Shown here: positions 27,178 through 34,235 of the stretch, one piece after another
Position numbering within the stretch: the stretch's first letter is position 1
How the letters are laid out: each line of letters begins with the position of its first letter
Assembly: GCF_003024685.1 (NCBI RefSeq)
Contig: NZ_PYLQ01000002.1
Span: forward strand, 75,062 to 139,061
DNA: 64,000 nucleotides
Origin: Faecalibacillus intestinalis
GTDB lineage: Bacteria; Bacillota_I; Bacilli_A; Erysipelotrichales; Coprobacillaceae
Reading direction: 5' to 3'
The notes under the pieces: model-generated
What the model saw: only the letters and a program-made list of their open reading frames with translations
Told to the model about the DNA's origin: nothing
Database searches by the model: none
Program-made: the position numbers and the translations under genes

Positions 27178-28073
27178 TAAATGGAATCCTCATTAATGAG
27201 GCGGAAACAAAGAACATCATGACCAAGTCCAGTCTGCCTGTAGGCGGTTACTCGGTCAATCCATATGTAGGCTGTACACACGCCTGCAAGTATTGCTATG
27301 CTTCTTTTATGAAGCGCTTTACCGGACACAAGGAGGAATGGGGCACTTTCCTTGATGTGAAACATTGGCCGGAAATTAAGAATCCGAAGAAATATGCCAG
27401 ACAGCGGGTGGTCATCGGTTCTGTGACAGATGGCTACAATCCACAGGAGGAGCAATTCGGGAATACCAGAAAACTTCTGGAGCAGCTGATCGGCAGTGAC
27501 GCAGATATTCTAATCTGCACAAAGTCGGATCTTGTGGTACGAGATATTGATCTGCTGAAGAAGCTTGGACGAGTAACCGTTTCATGGTCGATCAACACAC
27601 TAGATGAAAATTTCAAGAACGATATGGACTCTGCTTCTAGCATTGAGCGCCGTATCGCTGCTATGAAGCAGGTATATGAAGCAGGTATCCGTACAGTCTG
27701 TTTCGTATCTCCGGTATTCCCCGGTATCACGAATTTTGAAGCAATCTTTGAGCGGGTAAAGGATCAGTGCGATCTGTTCTGGCTCGAAAATCTCAATCTT
27801 CGAGGCGGTTTCAAAAAGACAATTATGGATTATATCGCCGGAAAATATCCTGATCTTGTACCACTTTACGACGAGATCTATAACAAGCATAACCGCAGCT
27901 ACTTTGAAGCACTTGAAGTAAAAGCTGAGGAAATGGCTAAGAAGTATGATTGCCCATTTGTGGATAATGAAATGCCTTATGGTAGAGTCCCGCAGGGACA
28001 TCCGGTGATCGTAGATTATTTCTATCATGAGGAAATCCGAGGGACAGAGAATACAGGAAAAAGAAATCGTTAA
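27165..28073 (+). CDS. Radical SAM mobile pair protein B (SPL-like)
   Basis: 302 residues. Cys37, Cys41 and Cys44 form C-x3-C-x2-C (GCTHACKYCYASF). The barrel (VVIGSVTDGYNPQE, ILICTKSDLVVRDIDLL, VTVSWSINTLD, ENLNLRGG) is that of spore-photoproduct-lyase-like radical SAM enzymes. GGAGG precedes the ATG, which lies inside the end of protein A. Two radical SAM enzymes with a MarR regulator on a mobile element recur across Firmicutes, with unknown substrate; repair of modified DNA or RNA is a guess from the SPL likeness. Confidence 0.82.
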   Translation: MAEVINGILINEAETKNIMTKSSLPVGGYSVNPYVGCTHACKYCYASFMKRFTGHKEEWGTFLDVKHWPEIKNPKKYARQRVVIGSVTDGYNPQEEQFGNTRKLLEQLIGSDADILICTKSDLVVRDIDLLKKLGRVTVSWSINTLDENFKNDMDSASSIERRIAAMKQVYEAGIRTVCFVSPVFPGITNFEAIFERVKDQCDLFWLENLNLRGGFKKTIMDYIAGKYPDLVPLYDEIYNKHNRSYFEALEVKAEEMAKKYDCPFVDNEMPYGRVPQGHPVIVDYFYHEEIRGTENTGKRNR

Positions 28074-28181
28074 TCTAAATGAAAATTAAACTGATGATGG
28101 TGGAGAGATTTATTTATCGCCATTTGAAATCGAAAAGTTCTTGTTTGAAAAATAGAGAAATTGTAAAATTGAAGAAAAAAG

Positions 28182-28221
28182 AAATGCACAGTTCTTAGCT
28201 TATCGAGAGCTGTGCATTTTT
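28182..28221 (+). terminator. Terminator of the radical SAM operon
   Basis: AAATGCACAG (28182-28191) pairs with CTGTGCATTT (28210-28219) and is followed by T-rich sequence. It also could serve the convergent cupin gene. Confidence 0.75.
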
Positions 28222-28239
28222 GTAAATAAATACTTTTAA

Positions 28240-28593
28240 TTAGCCGATTACGGCGTCCTCTGCTGTAAAATGTTCCAGAGAATTTTCTTTTACCTGAATG
28301 CAGATATAAGTAATTCCGGAAATATCGGATGCAAAAAACTGACGCTTTGCAGCAGGTGCGATTTTTAGCCAGTCTCCAGTTGAAAGGCTGATTTCTTCTC
28401 CATCAATTATTGCTTTGCCGTTACCTGAAAGAATTCCATAGATTTCTTCATTTTCTTTATGAGAATGAACAAATGGGACATTTGCTCCTGCAGGTAGTTC
28501 GTTTAAACTGATTTCTGAACCTGTTAAAGACAACTTTTCATGCAGCTCAATTCGGTTTTCCTTTCCAATAGTTGTTTTTGTGTAATTTGTCAT
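28240..28593 (-). CDS. Small cupin-domain protein
   Basis: 117 residues, one beta-barrel cupin. Motif 1 resembles PFVHSHKENEEIYGILSGNGKAI (two His and Glu as metal ligands) and motif 2 follows at LSTGDWLKIAPAAKRQFFA. Single-cupin proteins next to HxlR regulators often handle toxic aldehydes or act as quinone-related enzymes; the exact role is unknown. It is divergent from the HxlR gene. A GGAGGT ribosome site precedes the ATG. Confidence 0.82.
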   Translation of the reverse strand: MTNYTKTTIGKENRIELHEKLSLTGSEISLNELPAGANVPFVHSHKENEEIYGILSGNGKAIIDGEEISLSTGDWLKIAPAAKRQFFASDISGITYICIQVKENSLEHFTAEDAVIG

Positions 28594-28639
28594 AATAATA
28601 CCTCCATAGTTGATTTGTAGTTTCTAATTACATGGCATT

Positions 28640-28668
28640 AGTATAGTGTGAGACACATACAAAAACAA
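28640..28668 (-). promoter_or_regulatory. Promoter of the cupin gene with HxlR-type site beside it
   Basis: Minus strand: -35 TTGTTT (28668-28663), 17-base spacer, -10 TATACT (28645-28640). An AAGTACGCACC stretch just upstream (from about 28667), with TTGTAACTGCAC following on the plus strand, is the likely HxlR-binding region shared with the divergent regulator. Confidence 0.7.
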
Positions 28669-28735
28669 GTACGCACCTTTTTGTAACTGCACACTCAAAA
28701 TTGAATGTGTTACAATAGACTCGGAGGTGAGAATT

Positions 28736-29068
28736 ATGCGAGCAAAAGAAGAATTACCGGAATGCCCAGTTGCAACAGCAGTATCTCTCATCGGAGGAAA
28801 ATGGAAACTGCTGATTTTGCGTAACTTGAAAGAGCGCCCATGGAGATTCAATGAGCTACAACGAAGTATAGATGGTATTTCACAAAAGGTTTTGACAGAT
28901 AGTTTAAGACAAATGATGAGTGATGGACTGGCATATCGCCACGATTACCATGAGCAGCCACCGAGAGTTGAATACGGATTAACGGAACTCGGAACAAAAA
29001 TGCTTCCAATTGTTAATTCACTTGCTGACTTTGGTAACTACTATAAATCACTTTTTGAACAAAATTAA
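28736..29068 (+). CDS. HxlR-family transcriptional regulator
   Basis: 110 residues from the ATG at 28736 with CGGAGGTGA upstream; a GTG at 28727 overlaps that site. Typical HxlR: conserved early Cys (ELPECPVATAVSLIGGKWKLLILRNL), then FNELQRSIDGISQKVLTDSLRQMMSDGL and wing YGLTELGTKML. The single Cys may sense aldehydes or redox state. It is divergent from the cupin gene. The integrase end of IME1 begins a few tens of bases after its stop. Confidence 0.9.
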   Translation: MRAKEELPECPVATAVSLIGGKWKLLILRNLKERPWRFNELQRSIDGISQKVLTDSLRQMMSDGLAYRHDYHEQPPRVEYGLTELGTKMLPIVNSLADFGNYYKSLFEQN

Positions 29069-29094
29069 GTACGTTAGTATTTGAAAAGCTCGAA

Positions 29095-29113
29095 CAATCG
29101 GAATTTGTGGAGA
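29095..29113 (+). repeat. att-like motif, copy 2 (left end of IME1)
   Basis: CAATCGGAATTTGTGGAGA, direct repeat of the site at 37502-37520 with two mismatches. It lies about 120 bases from the integrase stop, as expected for a tyrosine-integrase element end. Confidence 0.65.
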
Positions 29114-29177
29114 GATTTCCTGAACTTTCCTTATTTTACAGGCTTTTCAGCCCATTAAATAGTGAAATGATATGTAT

Positions 29178-29227
29178 TTTCCCTTATTTTTGCCCTTATG
29201 CGGAATCCGCAAGGGAAATAAGGGAAA
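29178..29227. terminator. Integrase terminator and arm-type repeats
   Basis: TTTCCCTTATTT (29178-29189) and AAATAAGGGAAA (29216-29227) pair perfectly, with inner GCCCTTATGCGG/CCGCAAGGG. The AAGGGAAATAAGGG units recur at the other end of IME1 and at both ends of IME2, so they are likely integrase arm-binding sites as well. Confidence 0.6.
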
Positions 29228-29234
29228 TTTTTAG

Positions 29235-30530
29235 TTAAGCATTGCTCGCTACTTTATCAAGAAGTCTTGCGGAATCCCGTTTTGCTTTTCTTGTTGAGTG
29301 AGCGTAAATATTCATTGTGGTACTGACATCAGAGTGTCCTAACAGTTCCTGTACATCTTTCGGTGCAGCTCCATTGGAAAGCAGATTGCTGGTATAAGTG
29401 TGACGCAACTGGTGAAAATGGAAATCTTCAAATCCTTCCAGCTTCTTTGCCACTGATCTGCATACAATGCTGAGTGTACTCGGCAGTTCCAAAGAGCCAT
29501 CTGGTCGCAGGCAGACAAAGGAGATTTCTTTGTAATCTGTCGGGACTTCCTGTGTTCCGTCAAGATGATAGTATTCATAATATACCCTGTTTTTCACATG
29601 CACTTCTTTGTAGTAATTGCGGTGATATAATTCGCCATACTGCATCCGGTTTTTGAGCTGTTCTTTTCTGGCAGCTTTCAGTATTTCAGTCAGCGTATCT
29701 CCAAAATCAACAATCCTTACTTTTTTCCGTTTCGTTGGTCCGATAATATTTTTGTGTTTCATGCCGTCGTAGCGGATACTGCGTTTTATGGTCAGGCATT
29801 GTTCCTCAAGGTTAATGTCCTGCCATGTAAGACCACAGGTTTCCCCGATACGGAGCCCGGCATAATACGCAATTTGAATCGGAAGAATAGCAGGTGGATT
29901 TTTCTTTTCCAGATATTGGATAAGCCGTTCATAATCCTCATGTGAAATCGGCTGTGTACCTTCTTCCACTTCATCATCGGAAAAGAGGTCAACTTCCTCT
30001 GCCTGCTTTTTCAGCTTAATATACTGCATCGGATTGAAACTGATTAACTGTTTTGGAAATACTGCAAAACGGAATGACTGCTGTAACACTGCGGAAAAAG
30101 AATGGATATAATCTTTGCTGTATCCCTTTTTTACTTTCCCGTCTGGAAACTCACCACCGAATGTAAGCAGATCAAGAAATGCCTGTAAATGTTCGGCAGT
30201 AACTGTTTTCAGTTTGCGGTCTGCAATCGGGTGTTTTTTGATACATCGGATTGCACCAAGATAATTTTCCACTGTACCGTTGCTGAGTGTCCCAGTTTTC
30301 AGTTCTTCTTCTGCCCACATATCCAGAAGTTCCCCTACGGTAAGATTATCTGCCTTTGCAACAAACTTCTTATCTTCGTAGTCTTCCAGTGCCTTGCGGA
30401 GAAGCTTTTCCGTCTCACTTTTACTTTCGGTTCCGGCGTATTCTTTCTGAACCATTTTACCGCTTGCATCTTCTACATAGAAACGATAGTACCATTTTTT
30501 TCCTTTTTTTCTAACAGATCCTTTTGCCAT
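29235..30530 (-). CDS. Tn916-type tyrosine integrase of IME1
   Basis: 431 residues from the ATG at 30530, preceded by AAAGGAG; a longer upstream frame is unlikely. N-terminal arm-binding sheet (KGKKWYYRFYVEDASGK), SAM-like core-binding domain (about 60-165), catalytic domain with Arg in YYAGLRIGETCGL, HQLRHTYTSNLL (His373, Arg376), LLGHSD (His399) and nucleophile Tyr at about 409 (MNIYAHST). It integrates and, with excisionase, excises the element. All catalytic residues are present. Closely related to the integrase at 48469-49764. Confidence 0.93.
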   Translation of the reverse strand: MAKGSVRKKGKKWYYRFYVEDASGKMVQKEYAGTESKSETEKLLRKALEDYEDKKFVAKADNLTVGELLDMWAEEELKTGTLSNGTVENYLGAIRCIKKHPIADRKLKTVTAEHLQAFLDLLTFGGEFPDGKVKKGYSKDYIHSFSAVLQQSFRFAVFPKQLISFNPMQYIKLKKQAEEVDLFSDDEVEEGTQPISHEDYERLIQYLEKKNPPAILPIQIAYYAGLRIGETCGLTWQDINLEEQCLTIKRSIRYDGMKHKNIIGPTKRKKVRIVDFGDTLTEILKAARKEQLKNRMQYGELYHRNYYKEVHVKNRVYYEYYHLDGTQEVPTDYKEISFVCLRPDGSLELPSTLSIVCRSVAKKLEGFEDFHFHQLRHTYTSNLLSNGAAPKDVQELLGHSDVSTTMNIYAHSTRKAKRDSARLLDKVASNA

Positions 30531-30595
30531 AATCGTATGTCTCCTTTCGATATCAGACAATCGGAACTGCTGAAATGCTTCTTGCGTGTAGGCAT

Positions 30596-30615
30596 CTTAT
30601 GGACAAGTCCATAAG
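30596..30615. repeat. Palindrome resembling an oriT arm
   Basis: CTTATGGAC (30596-30604) and GTCCATAAG (30607-30615) form a perfect 9-bp dyad with a two-base centre. ACTTATGGAC also occurs at the oriT (32239-32248). It lies in about 60 extra bases between the integrase and XRE genes that IME2 lacks. Confidence 0.5.
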
Positions 30616-30690
30616 CCAATTCGCCGCTCGTCAAATCTGTAAACAGCTTGACTCGCTTGCGCTCATTGTATCATAACTCCGATTATCTTA

Positions 30691-31320
30691 CTATACCGAT
30701 TCAGAATCGTCATACATAACTTCGGATAAAAGATTTGCAAGCCTTTGTTCTGCCGCTTCCGGTTTCTTTGAATAGAGCCTTACAACATCTGCCATATCAT
30801 TAAATGCGTTGACAGTATGTGTGATCTCCCTGAGAAACATAATCTCATTATATTCATCTTTCGATTCAAATCCCATTACTTTGGCAATGTCCGCATCTTT
30901 GGTACTGCCTTTGTAATTTTTACAGGCGAACTGAAACGAATCCAGAAACAGTTCATATTGCTTTAACATTAACAGCAGTAAGTCTTTAGAAAAAGCGTCT
31001 TCTGTTTTATTGAGGTCAAGAGGAAACTGTTTGAGAATGTCGCCCATCGCATCACGAATCTGCAATTCTTTCTTATCCGTAATATCAGTTTCATATTCAT
31101 CGGTTTCCCCTTTGAGCCATTCAATCGATACATGAAGTGCTTCCGAAAGACCTTCCAGTACCATCTTTTTGGTATTGTCAATCGAACCATTCTCATAACG
31201 CAGGATTGTGGAAGCGGTAACTCCCATCTTCTCTGCGACATAAGGCTGTGTCAGATTTAATTCCAGACGGCGCTGTTTTGCCCTGCTGCCGATCAGCTTG
31301 CGTAGTTCTTTATCTTTCAT
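30691..31320 (-). CDS. XRE-family switch regulator of IME1
   Basis: 209 residues from the ATG at 31320 (MKDKELRKLIGSRAKQ), with AAAGGAGG upstream. Helix-turn-helix at about 8-60 (LNLTQPYVAEKMGVTASTILRYENGSIDNTKKMVLEGLSEAL). The C-terminal helical part is unique to these elements. It lies between integrase and excisionase, divergent from the latter. The dyad TTGCATATTGCAA overlaps the -35 of its own promoter, so it probably represses itself and the excisionase. Confidence 0.85.
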   Translation of the reverse strand: MKDKELRKLIGSRAKQRRLELNLTQPYVAEKMGVTASTILRYENGSIDNTKKMVLEGLSEALHVSIEWLKGETDEYETDITDKKELQIRDAMGDILKQFPLDLNKTEDAFSKDLLLLMLKQYELFLDSFQFACKNYKGSTKDADIAKVMGFESKDEYNEIMFLREITHTVNAFNDMADVVRLYSKKPEAAEQRLANLLSEVMYDDSESV

Positions 31321-31351
31321 GCTGATGTGCCTCCTTTTTCGGTATGTCATT

Positions 31352-31387
31352 ACTATACCACGCAACAAAATATATTGCAATATGCAA
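31352..31387 (-). promoter_or_regulatory. XRE promoter and operator, IME1
   Basis: Minus strand: -35 TTGCAA (31380-31375), 17-base spacer, -10 TATAGT (31357-31352). The dyad TTGCATATTGCAA (31387-31375) includes the -35. The same dyad stands at the same place in IME2. Confidence 0.85.
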
Positions 31388-31418
31388 TTTTAAGAAAAGC
31401 AGCAAAATTTCATAATGC

Positions 31419-31476
31419 TTGACAAAGCAATATAAACACGCTATACTGACAGCACAAATAAAATTGCATAATGCAA
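31419..31476 (+). promoter_or_regulatory. Excisionase promoter and operator, IME1
   Basis: -35 TTGACA (31419-31424), 17-base spacer, -10 TATACT (31442-31447), then dyad TTGCATAATGCAA (31464-31476) in the leader, just before the AAAGGAGG ribosome site. Repressor bound to the dyad would block transcription of the excision and mobilization genes. Confidence 0.85.
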
Positions 31477-31495
31477 TTCGAAAGGAGGTGGTCAT

Positions 31496-31726
31496 ATGAC
31501 GCAAAGAAAGATTGCCTTATCTATTGAGGAAGCTGCTGATTATACGGGAATTGGCAGGAACACCCTGCGAAAGTTGGTAGAGTGGAAGAAACTTCCGGTA
31601 TTGAAGGTTGGGAGAAAAGTCCTGATCAAAACGGATATGCTGGAACTTTTTATGGAAGCCAACGAGGGCAGGGACTTGAGGGATAAGGGAAATGTGAAAG
31701 CAGTCACAAGAAACGGTTCAACTTAA
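31496..31726 (+). CDS. Excisionase (helix-turn-helix, Tn916 Xis type) of IME1
   Basis: 76 residues: MTQRKIALSIEEAADYTGIG and then RNTLRKLVEWKKLPVLKVGRKVLI, a winged helix of the excisionase/MerR-like family. It bends DNA and steers the integrase toward excision. The first ATG has an AAAGGAGG site. It is 93% or so identical by eye to the IME2 copy at 47351-47581. It is transcribed away from integrase, toward the mobilization genes. Confidence 0.88.
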   Translation: MTQRKIALSIEEAADYTGIGRNTLRKLVEWKKLPVLKVGRKVLIKTDMLELFMEANEGRDLRDKGNVKAVTRNGST

Positions 31727-31870
31727 AAAAGCGGTTCCCGAAGAAACCGCCAAAGGTTCTATCAGACCGGAGTCATGATATACCTACACGCAAGCAGATT
31801 ATACCATGTACTTCGTCTGACAGACAACAGGAAACTTATGTTTGGAAAAAAAGAAAGGACGATGATATTT

Positions 31871-32185
31871 ATGGCAAGATCAACAAAGAGTTATGAGGAG
31901 CGTATGCTCCAGTTGGAAAAGAAAGAACAGGAAAGCCTTGAGAAAGCAAAACAGTATGCAGCACAGAAACGGGAACTGAAGAAACGTCAGAAAGATGTGG
32001 AAACCAAAAAACGGACACACAGGCTCTGCCAGATTGGCGGTGCAGTGGAATCGGTACTGGGTTCTGCGATTGAGGAAGATGATATCCCAAAGCTGATCGG
32101 CTTCTTAAAAAGGCAGGAAGCAAATGGGAAATTCTTCTCAAAGGCAATGCAGAAAGAGCCAGTTGCAAATACGGAGGAAGTGTAA
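31871..32185 (+). CDS. Small DUF3847-like mobilization accessory protein
   Basis: 104 residues from the ATG at 31871 (MARSTKSYEERML), the start used by the IME2 copy; upstream in-frame sequence lacks conservation. A charged N-terminal helix (LEKKEQESLEKAKQYAAQKRELKKRQ) precedes RTHRLCQIGGAVESVLG and IPKLIGFLKRQEANG. This resembles small proteins found before MobA/MobL genes in many Clostridial elements, probably MobC-like oriT helpers. The family name is tentative. It ends exactly at the oriT segment (TAATG junction). Confidence 0.7.
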   Translation: MARSTKSYEERMLQLEKKEQESLEKAKQYAAQKRELKKRQKDVETKKRTHRLCQIGGAVESVLGSAIEEDDIPKLIGFLKRQEANGKFFSKAMQKEPVANTEEV

Positions 32186-32470
32186 TGCCGGAGGGAGTGG
32201 AGTTTCCATTCCCTTCATTGCTTTTTTATGAAGGGCGCACTTATGGACAACCAGAGGTCGTCCGTATAAGTTTGCCACAGGTGGCAACCGGTCTGCGCTT
32301 ACGCTTGCCGGGCTCGTTCCGTCGGCGGGGCTTTCAGCCAGACCTGCTCATGCCGCAGGAGGCACTCTTCGCCAGAGGGGCACATTCCATGCAGGCTGTT
32401 ATGCACAGGGCACTCTTACGCAGAGGGTGCTCCGGCAGATACCATTTTCTTTTAGGAAAAACGTTACCTG
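32185..32470 (-). other. oriT: oriT region of IME1 with IncQ-type nic
   Basis: On the minus strand TAAGTGCGCCCT (32243-32232) matches the IncQ/MOBQ nic consensus, with an imperfect hairpin upstream (ACTTATACGGAC / GTCCATAAGT) and a TTGCCAC/GTGGCAA dyad beyond. About 250 bases here are nearly identical to the IME2 copy, much more so than the flanking genes. An ORF of 117 codons (32185-32538) overlaps the segment in both elements. The DNA-level conservation suggests it is mainly a DNA site, but translation is not excluded. Confidence 0.8.
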
Positions 32471-32513
32471 CCGGAAATCAAAGCCGGATACGGCAGAATG
32501 GGGGAAACGGAGC

Positions 32514-34235
32514 ATGGCGATTTTTCATTATACAGTAAAGATTGTTGGACGCAGCAAAGGAAAATCCATCATATCGGCGTCTGCTTATCTCAATGGCGAT
32601 GTGATGAAAAATGAAGAAACAGGCAGGATCAGCTACTATACTTCAAAAAAAGAAGTCGTTTATACCAGCCTGCTGATGTGTGAAAATGCACCACAGGAAT
32701 GGCAGAATGTACCTGCTGAAAATATCAGACGGTTCCAGAAATCTGTCCGATATAAAAGGGCAGATAACCAAAATGCTGCACTGGAAAAATTCAAACTTAC
32801 TTTTCAGAAGCAGCGTTTATGGAATGAAGTCTTGAGGATAGAAAAAAGTTCAGATGCACAACTCGGCAGGTCATTTGAGTTCTCACTTCCGAAAGAATGG
32901 AGCCGACAGGAACAGATTGATTATACAACTGAATATATTCAAAAGACCTTTGTAGATAAGGGAATGTGTGCGGATTGGAGTATCCACGATAAAGGAGATG
33001 GTAATCCCCATGTGCATTTACTGGTGACGATGCGACCATTCAATTCAGACCACTCATGGGGTAACAAAGAAATCAAGGATTGGGAGTTTGTCAGAGATGA
33101 AAATGGAAATATTGTGGTGGATGAATCCCATCCGGACTGGTGGCAGGATAAAAAGAACCCTGACCGTCATGGAATCCGAATCCCCGTACTTGATGAAAAT
33201 GGAGTCCAGAAAGTCGGGACAAGGAACCGCAAACAGTGGAAACGTGTATTAACCGATGCTACCGGGTGGAACAATCCGAAAAATTGTGAGCTATGGCGGA
33301 GCGAATGGGCAAACGTCTGTAATGCACATTTGAAAACGGAAAATCACATTGACCATCGTTCTTATGCAAGGCAGGGAAAATTAGAGATACCGACGATCCA
33401 TGAGGGCGCAGATGCCAGAAAAATTGACGAGAAATTTCAAAACGGACAGACATCCTCTACTTCATGGAAAGTAGAGGAAAACCAGATCATAAAAAGACAA
33501 AATGCACTGCTGGATAAAATACAGATTTCTTTTGGAAAAGTATCCAGTGCATTAACACAATGGAAGGAGCGATTGCGTGACATTAGAAGAAAGCCGGGAA
33601 GTCATTTCCATGATGGAGACAATGATAAACCAGATCGAGGAACAGCAGAATCTTATGGCAGAGATGGTACAGGAATTGCAGGAACGGGACAGGCAGCTCC
33701 TGTCTTTTCAGGAGCAGAACCAGAGTTTAAAAAGCTTAAACAGCGAATTATCCAGGCTGCTAAATCTTTTGCCAGATACAGAAGAACTGCTCTCACAGAT
33801 CGAGCAACAGAAAACCAGAATCGAACAGTTGGAAAACGAGAATCAGCAATGGCAGGAATTAACGCAGAAGCTGAACAACGAGAACAGCTTATTGCAGAAA
33901 CAGAACAGCGAATTGCTGACCTTAAACAGCAGATAGAGAAAGCGAGGGAGATCGATGAGCGAATGCAGAAACTTAGAGAACGTCGGGCAGGTGGAAGAAC
34001 TTCTGCTGATGACCGAACAGATGCAGGACGAACTGGATCAGAAAGACCAGACAATCCAGGAACTAAACAGGCAGCTAAGCGAATCGCTGACCTTGAACGA
34101 GAAATTGAACAGCGAAAACAGAGCCGAGAATATCGAAGCATTGCGGACAAGATTAAGGCAAACAGAGGAACGATTGACCAGCGAGACAGACAGCAGGAAA
34201 AGAGCCGACGCAGAAGCCGTGGCATGGAAATTTAA
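32514..34235 (+). CDS. MobA/MobL-family (MOBQ) relaxase of IME1
   Basis: 573 residues from the ATG at 32514 (MAIFHYTVKIVGRSKGKS), matching the IME2 start. The N-terminal relaxase domain has the metal-binding HVH (His166, His168 in GDGNPHVHLL) and the family-typical SASAYLNGDVMKNEETG. The C-terminal third (about 355-573) is charged and coiled, and its DNA also encodes two other proteins in the +1 frame. It nicks oriT and pilots the strand during mobilization by a helper system. Confidence 0.92.
   Translation: MAIFHYTVKIVGRSKGKSIISASAYLNGDVMKNEETGRISYYTSKKEVVYTSLLMCENAPQEWQNVPAENIRRFQKSVRYKRADNQNAALEKFKLTFQKQRLWNEVLRIEKSSDAQLGRSFEFSLPKEWSRQEQIDYTTEYIQKTFVDKGMCADWSIHDKGDGNPHVHLLVTMRPFNSDHSWGNKEIKDWEFVRDENGNIVVDESHPDWWQDKKNPDRHGIRIPVLDENGVQKVGTRNRKQWKRVLTDATGWNNPKNCELWRSEWANVCNAHLKTENHIDHRSYARQGKLEIPTIHEGADARKIDEKFQNGQTSSTSWKVEENQIIKRQNALLDKIQISFGKVSSALTQWKERLRDIRRKPGSHFHDGDNDKPDRGTAESYGRDGTGIAGTGQAAPVFSGAEPEFKKLKQRIIQAAKSFARYRRTALTDRATENQNRTVGKRESAMAGINAEAEQREQLIAETEQRIADLKQQIEKAREIDERMQKLRERRAGGRTSADDRTDAGRTGSERPDNPGTKQAAKRIADLEREIEQRKQSREYRSIADKIKANRGTIDQRDRQQEKSRRRSRGMEI
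33577..33936 (+). CDS. Coiled-coil protein encoded inside the relaxase gene (+1 frame)
   Basis: 119 residues, GTG start with AAGGAG 8 bases before. Almost entirely coiled coil rich in Gln, Glu and Leu, ending LLTLNSR. It lies wholly within the relaxase gene in another frame. The IME2 copy (45146-45505) has the same length, start position and stop, and by my hand alignment 85 of 119 residues are identical; the relaxase frame over the same DNA is only about 54% identical. Selection therefore acts on this frame. The layout recalls mobB inside mobA of IncQ plasmids. Confidence 0.75.
   Translation: MTLEESREVISMMETMINQIEEQQNLMAEMVQELQERDRQLLSFQEQNQSLKSLNSELSRLLNLLPDTEELLSQIEQQKTRIEQLENENQQWQELTQKLNNENSLLQKQNSELLTLNSR

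Noticed and set aside
28081-28150. Short frame ending EIYLSPFEIEKFLFEK after the radical SAM operon
   Set aside because: Looks like the tail of a mobile-element protein, but too little remains to annotate.
32185-32538. 117-codon ORF before the IME1 relaxase as a firm gene
   Set aside because: It overlaps the oriT and relaxase start; conservation with IME2 is at the DNA level. Kept only as part of the oriT entry.
33653-34225. 190-codon minus-strand ORF inside the IME1 relaxase
   Set aside because: Ser/Arg/Pro-rich shadow frame with no counterpart of equal length in IME2 and no ribosome site.
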